This document shows, one piece after another, positions 22,646-30,401 of a stretch of 41,084 nucleotides of DNA. How positions within the stretch are numbered: position 1 is the stretch's first letter; each line of letters begins with the position of its first letter. The DNA lies in the NCBI RefSeq assembly GCF_025821625.1, contig NZ_JACKSH010000234.1, positions 1-41,084 on the forward strand, in the 5' to 3' direction. This DNA is from Mycolicibacterium pyrenivorans (GTDB lineage Bacteria > Actinomycetota > Actinomycetes > Mycobacteriales > Mycobacteriaceae). The position numbers and the translations under genes were made by a program. The notes beneath the pieces were generated by a model. The model was not told the DNA's origin. It made no database searches and was given only the letters and a program-made list of their open reading frames with translations.

Positions 22646-22978
22646 ATGACCACCGACAAGAACGGCACACCCACCGACGTCACCACCGAAGCCGACCGCT
22701 TCAGCATCTCCGTGGACGGACAGAAAGCCGGCTTCACCGAGTACTTCGACCATGACGGGCAGCGGATCTTCCCGCACACCGAAATCGGCGACGAGTTCGG
22801 TGGGCGCGGTTTGGCGACCATCCTCATCCGCGAGGCGCTTGACGCCACCCGGGCCGCCGGCCTTCGCATCGTCGCGGTCTGTCCGATGGTCGCCGGCGTC
22901 ATCGAGAAGAACCCCGAGTTCGCCGACCTCGTCGACCCGGTGTCCACCGACGTCAAACGGCTGCTGGACAAGCGGTAG
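22646..22978 (+). CDS. Small GNAT-family N-acetyltransferase (YjdJ/NATD1 type)
   Basis: This 110-residue protein has the short GNAT fold: FSISVDGQKAGFTEYFDHDG, then FPHTEIGDEFGGRGLATILI with the acetyl-CoA pyrophosphate loop (EFGGRGLA), REALDATRAAGLRIVAVCPM and VIEKNPEFADLV. The length and the C-P-x-V...N-P-E-[FY] end are those of NATD1/YjdJ proteins. The substrate is unknown. The gene follows pirin by 18 bp and precedes the thioesterase by 15 bp on the same strand, so the four genes may form one transcript. Confidence 0.85.
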   Translation: MTTDKNGTPTDVTTEADRFSISVDGQKAGFTEYFDHDGQRIFPHTEIGDEFGGRGLATILIREALDATRAAGLRIVAVCPMVAGVIEKNPEFADLVDPVSTDVKRLLDKR

Positions 22979-22993
22979 CGCTATCGTCGCCCG

Positions 22994-23806
22994 GTGACTA
23001 CCCGGGCATTCTTCGTCGCCGACCGAGACGTATTCGTACCCACGGCACTGGCGCGGGGTCCCTGGGGACAGACCATCAGCGGCAACTACGTCGGCGGCCT
23101 GCTCGGCCACGTCATCGAACGCGACCACGGCGACCCCGAGCTGCAGCCGGCCCGCCTCACCGTCGACCTGTTCCGGCCGGCCCCGCTCGCGGTCCCGGTG
23201 CGGGTGCACACCGATGTCAGTCGCGCGGGGCGGCGACTCAAGCTGGTGGAGGCGACGATGACACAGGCCGACACCGTCGTCGCCCGCGCCTCCGCGCTGT
23301 TCCTGCGGCGCGGAGAGCAGCCGACCGAACAGCGGTGGTCGACGCCGGTGACCATGCCGCCACTACCGCCGATGCCGGATCCCGTCCCCGACGACGTCGT
23401 CACGCTGGTGTGGTCCTACGGCAAGGACGGGGACACCCCGAGCATCGGGCTCGGAGGCTGGGCCCACAGCGGACCGAAGTACATCTGGGTACAGGACCTG
23501 GTGCCGCTGGTGGCCGGTGTGGAGCTGACGCCGTTCGCGCGCGCCTCGATGGCCGGGGACATGGCTAGTTCGCTGACCCACTTCGGGCCCGACGGCCTGC
23601 CGTTCATCAATGCCGACTACACGTTGACGCTCAGCCGGCTCCCCGACGGCCCCTACCTCGGTCTGGCTTCGCTGACGCACTCCAGCCACGCCGGCGTCGC
23701 GACCGGCACCGCCGTCGTCGTGGACGAGACCGGGCCGATCGGCACCGCCACCGCCACCGCACTGGCGAATCCGGGATTCGCACCGCCGCGCGGGCTCGTC
23801 AGCTGA
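22994..23806 (+). CDS. Acyl-CoA thioesterase, hotdog-fold (TesB-like)
   Basis: This 270-residue protein has a GTG start. Two hotdog halves are recognisable: SGNYVGGLLGHVIERDHGDP, LTVDLFRPAPLAVPVRVHTD and ADTVVARASALFLRRGEQP; then GLPFINADYTLTLSRLPDGP, LTHSSHAGVATGTAVVVDET and a closing GTATATALANP. This is the thioesterase-family pattern of actinobacterial TesB-like proteins, which hydrolyse acyl-CoA to acid and CoA. Its end overlaps the convergent PPOX-fold gene by 8 bases. The chain-length preference cannot be read from the sequence. Confidence 0.8.
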   Translation: MTTRAFFVADRDVFVPTALARGPWGQTISGNYVGGLLGHVIERDHGDPELQPARLTVDLFRPAPLAVPVRVHTDVSRAGRRLKLVEATMTQADTVVARASALFLRRGEQPTEQRWSTPVTMPPLPPMPDPVPDDVVTLVWSYGKDGDTPSIGLGGWAHSGPKYIWVQDLVPLVAGVELTPFARASMAGDMASSLTHFGPDGLPFINADYTLTLSRLPDGPYLGLASLTHSSHAGVATGTAVVVDETGPIGTATATALANPGFAPPRGLVS

Positions 23807-24299
23807 GGTACTGGGCGGTACTGCCCGACAACGGCATCCCCGGCATCCCCAGCTTGCGGTGATCCCAGCTGCGCATCCGGGACGGCACCACGCGCACACA
23901 GATGCGGTTGTTCATCATCTGGTCCACGAACGGCCGCATGTCCTCGGAGTACGGGCCGGTGTAACGCTCCCACACACTGATTCCGACCCGGAGATTGGTC
24001 TCGGGGTCGTCGATGATCTCGGCCTCACCGTCGATCGACACCCCGCGCAGCGTGTCGTAGGTCTGGCCGTCCTCGATCATCACGGTGATGGTCGGATCCC
24101 GACGCAGGTTGACCGCCTTCTGCGACTTGGCCTTCGTCTCGAACCAGATCTCGCCGTCGAGCACCGCGTACCACATCGCGACCAGGTGTGGCCGTCCGCT
24201 GGGGAGCACGGTGGCCATGGTGGCGGTGCGACTCTGTTCGATGAACTCGGCGATCTCGGCGTCGGTCATCACGATCTTCGAGCGTTCGTTGTTGCCCAC
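23799..24299 (-). CDS. PPOX-class flavin/F420-dependent oxidoreductase
   Basis: This 166-residue protein starts at GTG 24299 (ATG 24269, MTDAEIAEFI, is possible). The split-barrel fold is shown by IEQSRTATMATVLPSGRPHL, VAMWYAVLDGEIWFETKAKS and QKAVNLRRDPTITVMIEDGQ, followed by GVSIDGEAEIIDDPET. These are the strands of pyridoxamine-5'-phosphate-oxidase-like proteins. In mycobacteria many bind F420 or FMN and reduce diverse substrates or heme. No substrate can be assigned. It is convergent with the thioesterase. Confidence 0.8.
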   Translation of the reverse strand: MGNNERSKIVMTDAEIAEFIEQSRTATMATVLPSGRPHLVAMWYAVLDGEIWFETKAKSQKAVNLRRDPTITVMIEDGQTYDTLRGVSIDGEAEIIDDPETNLRVGISVWERYTGPYSEDMRPFVDQMMNNRICVRVVPSRMRSWDHRKLGMPGMPLSGSTAQYLS

Positions 24300-24378
24300 G
24301 TCCTCGATACTTTCAGGTGCCTGCTACCGCCGGCACCCCGGTTCACGACTCGGCCGGTTTCGAACACAGATTCGATGG

Positions 24379-24468
24379 GCGCCCCGGGAGGTGCCGGAGG
24401 ACGTCACGAAGGCGCAGGCCTCCGACCTGATCGACCAACTGCAACAGCAGACCGGCCGGGGCGACTGA
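24379..24468 (+). pseudogene. DUF3072-like C-terminal remnant
   Basis: A 30-codon stretch reads APREVPEDVTKAQASDLIDQ, LQQQTGRGD and stops. It matches the end of DUF3072 proteins (the ...DLTKAEASEHIDRLQxxTGR pattern as remembered). The N-terminal two thirds are absent, and no good start or ribosome-binding site precedes it. The rest of the gap between the PPOX gene and the next small gene shows nothing else. Confidence 0.5.
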
Positions 24469-24509
24469 CCGGTCAGTTTCGATTGCGGCGCAACGGGAAT
24501 ACGCGCCCC

Positions 24510-24701
24510 ATGGCTACCTACCGCGTGCTGAATCCCAAGGGCGATGTCGTCGATACCAAGGACATCGAGAGTGCCGAAGACGCCCACGCCTGGTTCGTCG
24601 ACTCGAAGGCCGACAACTCGGAACTCGGTTGGCGGATGGAGGTCAAGTCCGACGACGGCGACTGGGCGTTCTTCGACGATTCCGAGGGCGCCTCGAACTG
24701 A
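24510..24701 (+). CDS. Small conserved hypothetical protein
   Basis: This 63-residue acidic protein runs from ATG 24510: MATYRVLNPKGDVVDTKDIE, SAEDAHAWFVDSKADNSELG and WRMEVKSDDGDWAFFDDSEG. It looks like a small alpha-beta fold with conserved tryptophans. Small proteins of this kind are seen in mycobacteria, but no function is known to me. There is no signal or membrane segment. It is convergent with the next gene. Confidence 0.65.
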   Translation: MATYRVLNPKGDVVDTKDIESAEDAHAWFVDSKADNSELGWRMEVKSDDGDWAFFDDSEGASN

Positions 24702-24726
24702 CCGCGCGAACGGCCGGCATCAGGTC

Positions 24727-25335
24727 TCAGTAGAAGGCGACCGGAGGCAACGGCCAGATCTTGCCGCCGCAGTTGCGGCCGAAGAAGCGCACTCGGCTGT
24801 CGTGCGGTTCCGTCAGCGTCAGCGCCGCGATCCTGCGGAACTGGCCGACCGGCGGGCTGATGGCGAAGCTCAGTTCGTCGCCGACACCGAACCGCAGATC
24901 GCGTCCGGTCGTCGAGGGAAGAACCCCGAAGAGAACCGGTTGCCATCCGGCCAGATACAGCCACAGTGACGAGTAGAGCGCGGCCACGGAGTCGGTCGGC
25001 AGCGCGGCGTGGTGCAACGGTGCGCCGTCGGCGGACGACGCCATCAGGAAATCCTGATCCCGGCCCGGGCCGTACGCATCGGGGATCTTCACGCACAGCT
25101 TGCGGACCGAGGTGTCGCGCCGGTCCGGCCCCACCTGGACGACGGCGCGATGCGTGGCTCCCGGCCGCAACAGGGTCACCGAGTCCGGGACCCGGGCGTC
25201 GTCGTCGATGGTCAGTGTGGCGCCGAAGGTTTCGCCGTCGGCGCTGAACAGGTCACCTGGCCATCCCAACAAGGCGCCCGCAGTCGCTCGGACAGCCTCC
25301 GCACCCGCCGCGAGCACACCACCTGTGATTCGCAC
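24727..25335 (-). CDS. Conserved hypothetical protein
   Basis: This 202-residue protein from GTG 25335 reads MRITGGVLAAGAEAVRATAG near the start. It then has SVTLLRPGATHRAVVQVGPD, VRKLCVKIPDAYGPGRDQDF and LYSSLWLYLAGWQPVLFGVL, and ends RNCGGKIWPLPPVAFY. The KxPD ... DFLMASSxDGxPxHH ... YSSLxLYLAG progression distantly recalls catalase-fold-like proteins of actinobacteria, but no heme ligand was identified. No TM or signal is evident. The function is unknown. A hairpin lies just upstream of its start. Confidence 0.6.
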   Translation of the reverse strand: MRITGGVLAAGAEAVRATAGALLGWPGDLFSADGETFGATLTIDDDARVPDSVTLLRPGATHRAVVQVGPDRRDTSVRKLCVKIPDAYGPGRDQDFLMASSADGAPLHHAALPTDSVAALYSSLWLYLAGWQPVLFGVLPSTTGRDLRFGVGDELSFAISPPVGQFRRIAALTLTEPHDSRVRFFGRNCGGKIWPLPPVAFY

Positions 25336-25366
25336 CCCGACTTGATACCCGAAAGCCCGGAATCGA

Positions 25367-25389
25367 CACCAGACGGCGGGGGTCTGGTG
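25367..25389. promoter_or_regulatory. Perfect 8-bp hairpin in a divergent intergenic region
   Basis: CACCAGAC (25367-25374) pairs with GTCTGGTG (25382-25389) around a 7-base loop. It lies 32 bp upstream of the hypothetical gene's start and 140 bp upstream of the diguanylate cyclase. It could be a dimeric-protein operator or an element of the 5' leader. No regulator is apparent. Confidence 0.4.
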
Positions 25390-25531
25390 CCGGACAGCGA
25401 CGGCCTCGAGGCACCTGGCTGATTCGTGTCATAGGCACCTGGTCGTTGTCAGTATGTTGGTTGCGGGGCTCCGCGATCGCCGCCATCTCCATGAACCGTG
25501 GATGCCTGGACAGACCTGGGGGACGACGAGC

Positions 25532-26638
25532 ATGGCCACATCATCCAGTACGTGGCTGCGACCCAGCCACTACGACTGGCTGAGTGGATACCTGCGCGCC
25601 CGCGGCATGATCGGCCCGGTTCGGCTGACGATGGGGCTCATCGCCGGTTGGCTCATCGTGAGCCTGCTGATTCTGCTGTCCAGTGACGACGGCCCTCGCG
25701 GCGCCCTGCCCGTCGCGATGACGTGGATCGCGGCGGCCGGCGGGGTGCTCGGCGTGCTGCTGTGGCTCTGGCGCTGGCCGACGCAGCGGCAGTCCCAGGT
25801 GTTCGCGGTGGTGTGCAACGGCTCCGTGGCGCTAGCCTGCCTGTCCTATCCGAACCCGCTGGGGGCGCTGACCGGTTGTATCGCGTTCGCGATCATGGGC
25901 GCCTACGTCGCGTTCCTCCACTCCACGGTGCTGGTTCTGTACAACTTCACCATCGCTGCCTCCGTCGGCCTCACCGCCGCGATCAGGCTGGCGGCATCTG
26001 GGCACCCGGCCCTGGCCATCGTCGACTTCTCCCTCGTCGTGCTGATCAACATCGCGATGCCGCTGGCGATCCAGTTCCTCGTCCGCGCCCTCGGCGTCGA
26101 CCTGGTGCATGCGGCCCGTGACTCACTGACCGGTCTGCTCAACCGACGTTCGTTCTTCGAGGTGGCCCTGGAACGCGTCGTCGAGCGTGACGGCGCGGCG
26201 CGCTACCTGGTGGTGGCGGTGGTCGACCTCGACAAGTTCAAGGCGATCAACGACACCCACGGCCACCACGTCGGTGACGAGGCGTTGGTGGCCGTCGCGC
26301 AGGCGTTGACCGGCGCCGTCGGCGAGACCGCGGTGATCGGCCGCAGTGGCGGCGAGGAGTTCTTCGTCGCCAAGCTGTCGTCGGACGACGATGCGAAATC
26401 GCTCGCGCGCCGCATCTGCCAGTCCATCGCCGAACTGCCCATCTCGGTGACGGCCAGCGTCGGTACCGTGTGCGCGCCATTGCCGGAGCCCCCGCACGAT
26501 CACGGGCGCGCGCCTCACCTTCTCGGCCGGCTCGTGGTGGTGGCCGACCAGGCAATGTACCGCGCGAAGCGCGCGGGCGGTAACCGGTTTCACCACCACG
26601 GCCTGCTGCACTCCGCACCGACCATGGGCGAGCTGTGA
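25532..26638 (+). CDS. Membrane diguanylate cyclase (GGDEF domain)
   Basis: ATG 25532 (MATSSSTWLRPSHYDWLSGY) gives 368 residues. Six hydrophobic segments span about 28-195 and form a membrane sensor. The GGDEF domain follows from about 205: DSLTGLLNRRSFFEVALERV, VVDLDKFKAINDTHGHHVGD and the active-site loop IGRSGGEEFF (GGEEF). It should make cyclic di-GMP from two GTP. The RxxD inhibitory site normally five residues before the motif is not present, so product inhibition at that site is unlikely. The sensory signal is unknown. It is divergent from the hypothetical gene to the left. Confidence 0.88.
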   Translation: MATSSSTWLRPSHYDWLSGYLRARGMIGPVRLTMGLIAGWLIVSLLILLSSDDGPRGALPVAMTWIAAAGGVLGVLLWLWRWPTQRQSQVFAVVCNGSVALACLSYPNPLGALTGCIAFAIMGAYVAFLHSTVLVLYNFTIAASVGLTAAIRLAASGHPALAIVDFSLVVLINIAMPLAIQFLVRALGVDLVHAARDSLTGLLNRRSFFEVALERVVERDGAARYLVVAVVDLDKFKAINDTHGHHVGDEALVAVAQALTGAVGETAVIGRSGGEEFFVAKLSSDDDAKSLARRICQSIAELPISVTASVGTVCAPLPEPPHDHGRAPHLLGRLVVVADQAMYRAKRAGGNRFHHHGLLHSAPTMGEL

Positions 26639-26732
26639 TGTCGGGTCCGACTCGGACAACGACCGCGTAACCGCCGGCGACGAGCGATCAGACAGATACC
26701 GGCGCGGCGCAACCGTCGTGCTGGAGTGGGGG

Positions 26733-27023
26733 TTATGCCTTGCCGTTGCGCTCGCGGTGCTTGCACCCGGGCCAGCAGCAGGGGCGACGCTGGCCTTCCT
26801 CGAGTTCCTCCTGCGTTCGCCGGATCCGCCGCTCCCGGGTCTTCTGCTGCTTGGCGTCCTCCACCCAGCAGATGAACTCGTTGCGGGCCAGCGGGGTGAT
26901 GTCCTTCCACGCCGTGAGTGCGGTCTCGTTGACGCTCAGCGCGTCACGCAAGTCGGCGGGCAACTTGTGCACCACACCGCCGGGGACACGCTGGCTGCTC
27001 ACCGGGACAGGATAACGGGGCAT
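26733..27023 (-). CDS. YdeI/OmpD-associated-family protein
   Basis: This 96-residue protein is read from ATG 27023 (MPRYPVPVSSQRVPGG); an upstream ATG at 27044 is also in frame. The core VVHKLPADLRDALSVNETAL, then TAWKDITPLARNEFICWVED and AKQQKTRERRIRRTQEELEE is the C-terminal module of the YdeI/OmpD-associated family. The tail RRPCCWPGCKHRERNGKA carries three cysteines and a histidine that might bind zinc. The start lies only 27 bp from the divergent DUF998 gene, so the two promoters must overlap. The molecular function is unknown. Confidence 0.75.
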   Translation of the reverse strand: MPRYPVPVSSQRVPGGVVHKLPADLRDALSVNETALTAWKDITPLARNEFICWVEDAKQQKTRERRIRRTQEELEEGQRRPCCWPGCKHRERNGKA

Positions 27024-27050
27024 CGCGCCCGGATGCCATGACACGCTGTC

Positions 27051-27719
27051 GTGGTGCGCGCCACGAGGCAGTCAGCGGTCCTGCGTGTGGCGGCGGCACT
27101 TTGGATCGTCGCGGGTGCCTGGTATCTGGGCGTGGAAGCCGTTGTAGCCCAAGGGTTTCCCGGCTACAGCTATTCGGCGGACTACATCAGCGACTTGGGC
27201 AGGCCGTGGCAGTCACCGCTTGCTGCGTGGATGAACGGCGCCTTCATCGTGCAGGGACTCGCGTTCGCCGTCGCCGCTTCCCTGGTCGTCACCGTGATGC
27301 GGCCGCGCCCTGGGACCGTCGCGTTTCTCGGACTCGCCTGGGTCTACGGCCTCGGCTGTGTGGTCGTCGGCGTCTTTCCCAGCGGGGGCGCCGACGCCGT
27401 GATGCACGTCCGCGGTGCGACCGCCGCGATCGTCGCGGGCAATCTGGCCGTCCTGACCGCCGGCGTGCTGCTGTGTCGGCGCCGATGCCGCGCGCTCGGT
27501 GTCGCCGGCGTGGCGCTCGGAGCCGCCGGGCTGGTGTGCGGCGGGGTTGTGCTGGGCAACGCTGCGCTGGATGTCGAGCCGTTCTTCGGCGACGGCGCCT
27601 GGGAGCGGGGCGCGGTCGACTCGATCATTGCCTGGCAGCTGTTGGCTGGTGTGCTGTTGTGGATCAGACCGTCGAGGTGCGCAACGGATTCGGGATCGGA
27701 TTCGCCAGCCCGGCTCTGA
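27051..27719 (+). CDS. DUF998-family membrane protein
   Basis: This 222-residue protein begins at GTG 27051. Six hydrophobic segments are visible, beginning SAVLRVAAALWIVAGAWYLG and ending IIAWQLLAGVLLWI. The loop YSYSADYISDLGRPWQSPLA matches the DUF998 hallmark (Y-S-x-x-x-x-x-I-S-D-L-G). DUF998 proteins are integral membrane proteins of unknown function in actinobacteria. The 3' end overlaps the convergent SDR gene by 56 bp, an unusually long coding overlap that will produce antisense mRNA ends. Confidence 0.85.
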   Translation: MVRATRQSAVLRVAAALWIVAGAWYLGVEAVVAQGFPGYSYSADYISDLGRPWQSPLAAWMNGAFIVQGLAFAVAASLVVTVMRPRPGTVAFLGLAWVYGLGCVVVGVFPSGGADAVMHVRGATAAIVAGNLAVLTAGVLLCRRRCRALGVAGVALGAAGLVCGGVVLGNAALDVEPFFGDGAWERGAVDSIIAWQLLAGVLLWIRPSRCATDSGSDSPARL

Positions 27720-28365
27720 CCGTGCGCGTGAGATCGTCTGCCAGCACCTCGATCTCGTCGCGTTCGACGCCGTCCACGATCGCGGCGGCGACGTCACGGG
27801 GGTCGTTCTTCGGCGCATCGACGTCGGCGACCATGTCGGTGTCGGTGTAGCCCAGATGTACGCCGACGACCAACGTGTTCTGCGGCGCGAGTTCCTGACG
27901 CAGCGAGTTGGTCGCCGACCACAGCGCCGCCTTGCTGTCGCCGTACGCGCCCGACCCGCTCAGCCAGGACAGCACCGAGGCGATGTCGACCAGGGCCCCT
28001 CCCCCGTTGGCGGCCAGCACCGGCGCGAACGCCCGGGCGACGCGCAGCGCGCCGAAGTAGTTGGTCTCGAACACGGATCGGATCTGCTCGAAGTCCTCGT
28101 GGAGCAGCGACGGGCCCGCCAGCGCCCCGGCGTTGTTGACGACGATCCGGGCGTCGGGGGCGGCCGCCGCCACAGCGGCGACGGAATCCGGGTCGGTGAC
28201 GTCGAGCGAGACGCTGACGACCCGCGGATCCTCGCTGGGCTTCGGCGCCCGCGCGGTGGCGTACACCTTGGCCGCGCCGCGGCGGAGTAACTCGTCGACG
28301 ATCGCCTTGCCGAGTCCTCGTTGACCGCCGGTGACTACCGCGACCGCGTTCTGCACATCAACCAT
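27664..28365 (-). CDS. Short-chain dehydrogenase/reductase
   Basis: This 233-residue classical SDR has the nucleotide loop VVTGGQRGLGKAIVDEL (TGxxxGxG), the structural NNAGA, the catalytic serine region ALVDIASVLSW and the Tyr-x3-Lys pair in AYGDSKAAL. The length fits the classical family. It probably uses NADPH, since an Arg follows the second glycine and ATARAP follows beta-2; this is inference. The substrate is unknown. It is divergent from the CGNR regulator across 84 bp containing palindromes, so it is likely a target of that regulator. Confidence 0.9.
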   Translation of the reverse strand: MVDVQNAVAVVTGGQRGLGKAIVDELLRRGAAKVYATARAPKPSEDPRVVSVSLDVTDPDSVAAVAAAAPDARIVVNNAGALAGPSLLHEDFEQIRSVFETNYFGALRVARAFAPVLAANGGGALVDIASVLSWLSGSGAYGDSKAALWSATNSLRQELAPQNTLVVGVHLGYTDTDMVADVDAPKNDPRDVAAAIVDGVERDEIEVLADDLTRTVRAGLANPIPNPLRTSTV

Positions 28366-28399
28366 GTCGCGCTCCTAGACGTAGGTGAAATAGTTTTGT

Positions 28400-28455
28400 C
28401 TATGTCAGGCATAGTCCGCTGTGGTGACGTAGTCAAGTAGTGTTGACCTATGTCA
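28400..28455. promoter_or_regulatory. Operator-like repeats between SDR and CGNR genes
   Basis: CTATGTCA occurs at 28400-28407 and again at 28448-28455, the second copy overlapping the CGNR gene's ATG. The first copy is part of the inverted repeat CTATG-TCAGG-CATAG (28400-28414). A TGAC-GTA-GTCA palindrome lies at 28425-28435. This density of symmetry in an 84-bp divergent promoter suggests a shared repressor site. Confidence 0.5.
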
Positions 28456-29031
28456 CGTTCATGGCCAGCGACAGGTCGCTACCGTCTTCGGACGGCGCCG
28501 GCAGGACTGGCGCTCGTCCAGGATCTGCTCAACACCCTGGCGATCGGTGAATACGGCCCCGACCTGCTCACCGACGGCGCCACCGCGTCGGCCTGGGCTG
28601 TCGAGGCGGCCGCCGTGTGGTCGGAGGTGTCGGGCCTGCCCACGCCGGCGATGGTGCTGACGGACCGGGACGCTCAGCGGCTGCGATCGTTGCGCGACGT
28701 GCTGCGGGAAATGATCGTCGCGCAGCGCCCGCCGACGCGGGCCCCTCTCGACGCCGCGGCCGACCTCGAACTGAGCGACGGGGGCCGAGTGCGCTTGGTA
28801 CCTAACGGCGCCGGTGCGCAGTGGCTCGCGTCCGCGGTCTGGATTGAAGTCCTGCTCGGCCAGCAGTCCTCGACCTGGCCACGCCTCAAGTTCTGCCGGG
28901 AACCCGCCTGCGGTTCCGCGTTCTACGACCACTCCAGGAACAACAGCGGCGTGTGGCACGACGTGAAGACCTGCGGCAACCGAGCCAATCTGCGTACCTC
29001 GCGGGCCCGACGCAGGACCGCGAAGCCGTGA
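28450..29031 (+). CDS. CGNR zinc-finger (ABATE-domain) transcriptional regulator
   Basis: This 193-residue protein starts at ATG 28450 (28459 is an alternative). The N-terminal ABATE domain covers about residues 10-140 (LALVQDLLNTLAIGEYGPDL, VLTDRDAQRLRSLRDVLREM). The C-terminal CGNR zinc finger reads LKFCREPACGSAFYDHSRNN, then SGVWHDVKTCGNRANLRTSR, with Cys-x4-Cys and the WHDVKTCGNR signature that binds DNA. Family members often control adjacent dehydrogenase or oxidase genes. Its divergent SDR neighbour and the shared repeats fit that pattern. The inducing ligand is unknown. Confidence 0.88.
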   Translation: MSRSWPATGRYRLRTAPAGLALVQDLLNTLAIGEYGPDLLTDGATASAWAVEAAAVWSEVSGLPTPAMVLTDRDAQRLRSLRDVLREMIVAQRPPTRAPLDAAADLELSDGGRVRLVPNGAGAQWLASAVWIEVLLGQQSSTWPRLKFCREPACGSAFYDHSRNNSGVWHDVKTCGNRANLRTSRARRRTAKP

Positions 29032-29115
29032 CCGCGCATCCCGGGTGAGTACTGGCCATCGCTCGGGATGACCGTTGCCCGGGCCTCAGGAGCATGGGAC
29101 TCAACCATTTCCGCG

Positions 29116-29131
29116 ATTGGTCTATACCAAT
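29116..29131. promoter_or_regulatory. PhnF-like (GntR/HutC) operator
   Basis: The palindrome ATTGGT-CTAT-ACCAAT contains TGGTCTATACCA, the exact reverse complement of TGGTATAGACCA, reported for M. smegmatis PhnF, the HutC-type repressor of phnDCE. It overlaps a -10-like TATACC and lies about 120 bp before the binding-protein gene. A single site was seen. No phnF-like gene is in the window. Confidence 0.7.
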
Positions 29132-29252
29132 TCTTCACGTCCTGTTCCCACCGCGAACACCCGGCGGTCAGGGCGCCGTCGCGGTGTCCGGCGAGGGTCT
29201 GAGCCACCAGCGCGGCACCTCACGCGGCGCGACCACCCACGGGAGGCCCAAC

Positions 29253-30401
29253 GTGTACGTGCCCGGTCCACAGAGAAACGCCCGACGGCTCGTTCCAGCC
29301 GTCCTCGCCGCGATCACGCTGCCGCTCGCGGCCTGCGGCGGATCGAGCACCGACAACGCGGCTGATCCCGCAGGTCCACCAGATGTCGACGCCGCCAAGG
29401 AGCAGGCCCAACAGTTCCGCACCGCGGGCATGCCCGACGACTGGATCAACTTCGGCGAGTTCTATCAGTCGGTATGTGACACCTACGAATTGGGCTGCAA
29501 CGGCTTTGCGGTCCAGGCGGTCAACCGCACCGACACCGACATGAGCTCGGCCGAGGAGATCGCCGCGTTCAAGAACGAGTCGACCAACGCACCGATGTGC
29601 TCGGACATCGGTATCGCCTTCGGCCAGGTGGCCGAGGAGGAGGGCGTGCTGCTCCAGTACACCCCCGATGCGGCCGCCGACCTGCCCGCCGCGTTCAAGA
29701 GCGCCGACGGGGGCTGGGTCGCCTCGGCCGTTGGCGTCATCTCGATCATGACCAACACCGACGTGATCCCGAATCCGCCGAGATCCTTCGCCGACCTACT
29801 CAAGCCGGAATACAAAGGGAAGGTATCAATCTCCAATCCCGTGACGTCGGGTACAGGTCAGGCCACCGTGTTCTCGAGCGCGGCGGCACTGTCACAGAGC
29901 AAGGGCGAATTCGATCTCGACGCGGCCATCGACTACTGGGCCGAGTTCTTCCAGCTTGGTCAGCGCAACGAGGCCGAGTACTCCGCGGCGTCATTCGAAC
30001 GCGGCGAAACCCCCATCCGGATTGCCTACGACTTCGTCAACATCCAGGGTGCCGACCTGGTCAAGGACAAGGGCGTCGGCGTGGAGATCGTGATCCCGGA
30101 AGAAGGCGGCGTATGGCAGCCCTCGGCAACGATGTGCAATAAGAAGACCGAGGATCCTGATCTGGCCAAACTCGTTCTGGACCACACGCTTTCAGAGAAG
30201 GGCCAGCTCGCCTTCGCCCAGGTGGGCGCGCGTCCGGTGCTCTACACGCTCGGCAAGCTCGACGTCCCCGCGGAACTGAAGGCCAACTGGCTGCCCGAGA
30301 GCCAGTACGCCAACGTCATCCAGTACCCCGACGATTCGTGGCCGCACCCCTCGGTGGTAGCCGCACGCTGGGAGAACGACGTCCTCACCGCGGGCGGATG
30401 A
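29253..30401 (+). CDS. ABC transporter substrate-binding lipoprotein
   Basis: GTG 29253, 6 bases after GGGAGG, gives 382 residues. The signal peptide RRLVPAVLAAITLPLAACGG ends in a lipobox with Cys28. The mature protein has the type-II periplasmic-binding fold: GGWVASAVGVISIMTNTDVI, FADLLKPEYKGKVSISNPVT, SGTGQATVFSSAAAL and PIRIAYDFVN. Overall it resembles iron(III), polyamine and 2-aminoethylphosphonate binding proteins. The PhnF-like site upstream and the phosphatase-superfamily gene in the operon favour a phosphonate or organophosphate ligand, by inference. The stop overlaps the permease start (ATGA). Confidence 0.85.
   Translation: MYVPGPQRNARRLVPAVLAAITLPLAACGGSSTDNAADPAGPPDVDAAKEQAQQFRTAGMPDDWINFGEFYQSVCDTYELGCNGFAVQAVNRTDTDMSSAEEIAAFKNESTNAPMCSDIGIAFGQVAEEEGVLLQYTPDAAADLPAAFKSADGGWVASAVGVISIMTNTDVIPNPPRSFADLLKPEYKGKVSISNPVTSGTGQATVFSSAAALSQSKGEFDLDAAIDYWAEFFQLGQRNEAEYSAASFERGETPIRIAYDFVNIQGADLVKDKGVGVEIVIPEEGGVWQPSATMCNKKTEDPDLAKLVLDHTLSEKGQLAFAQVGARPVLYTLGKLDVPAELKANWLPESQYANVIQYPDDSWPHPSVVAARWENDVLTAGG

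Noticed and set aside
22187..23209. Long reverse-strand frame opposite pirin, GNAT and thioesterase genes
   Set aside because: Shadow frame; the forward genes have recognisable motifs and this one has none.
26643..26657. GTCCGACTCGGAC palindrome between GGDEF and YdeI-like genes as terminator
   Set aside because: The stem is only 5 bp with a 3-base loop and no U tract; too weak to call.
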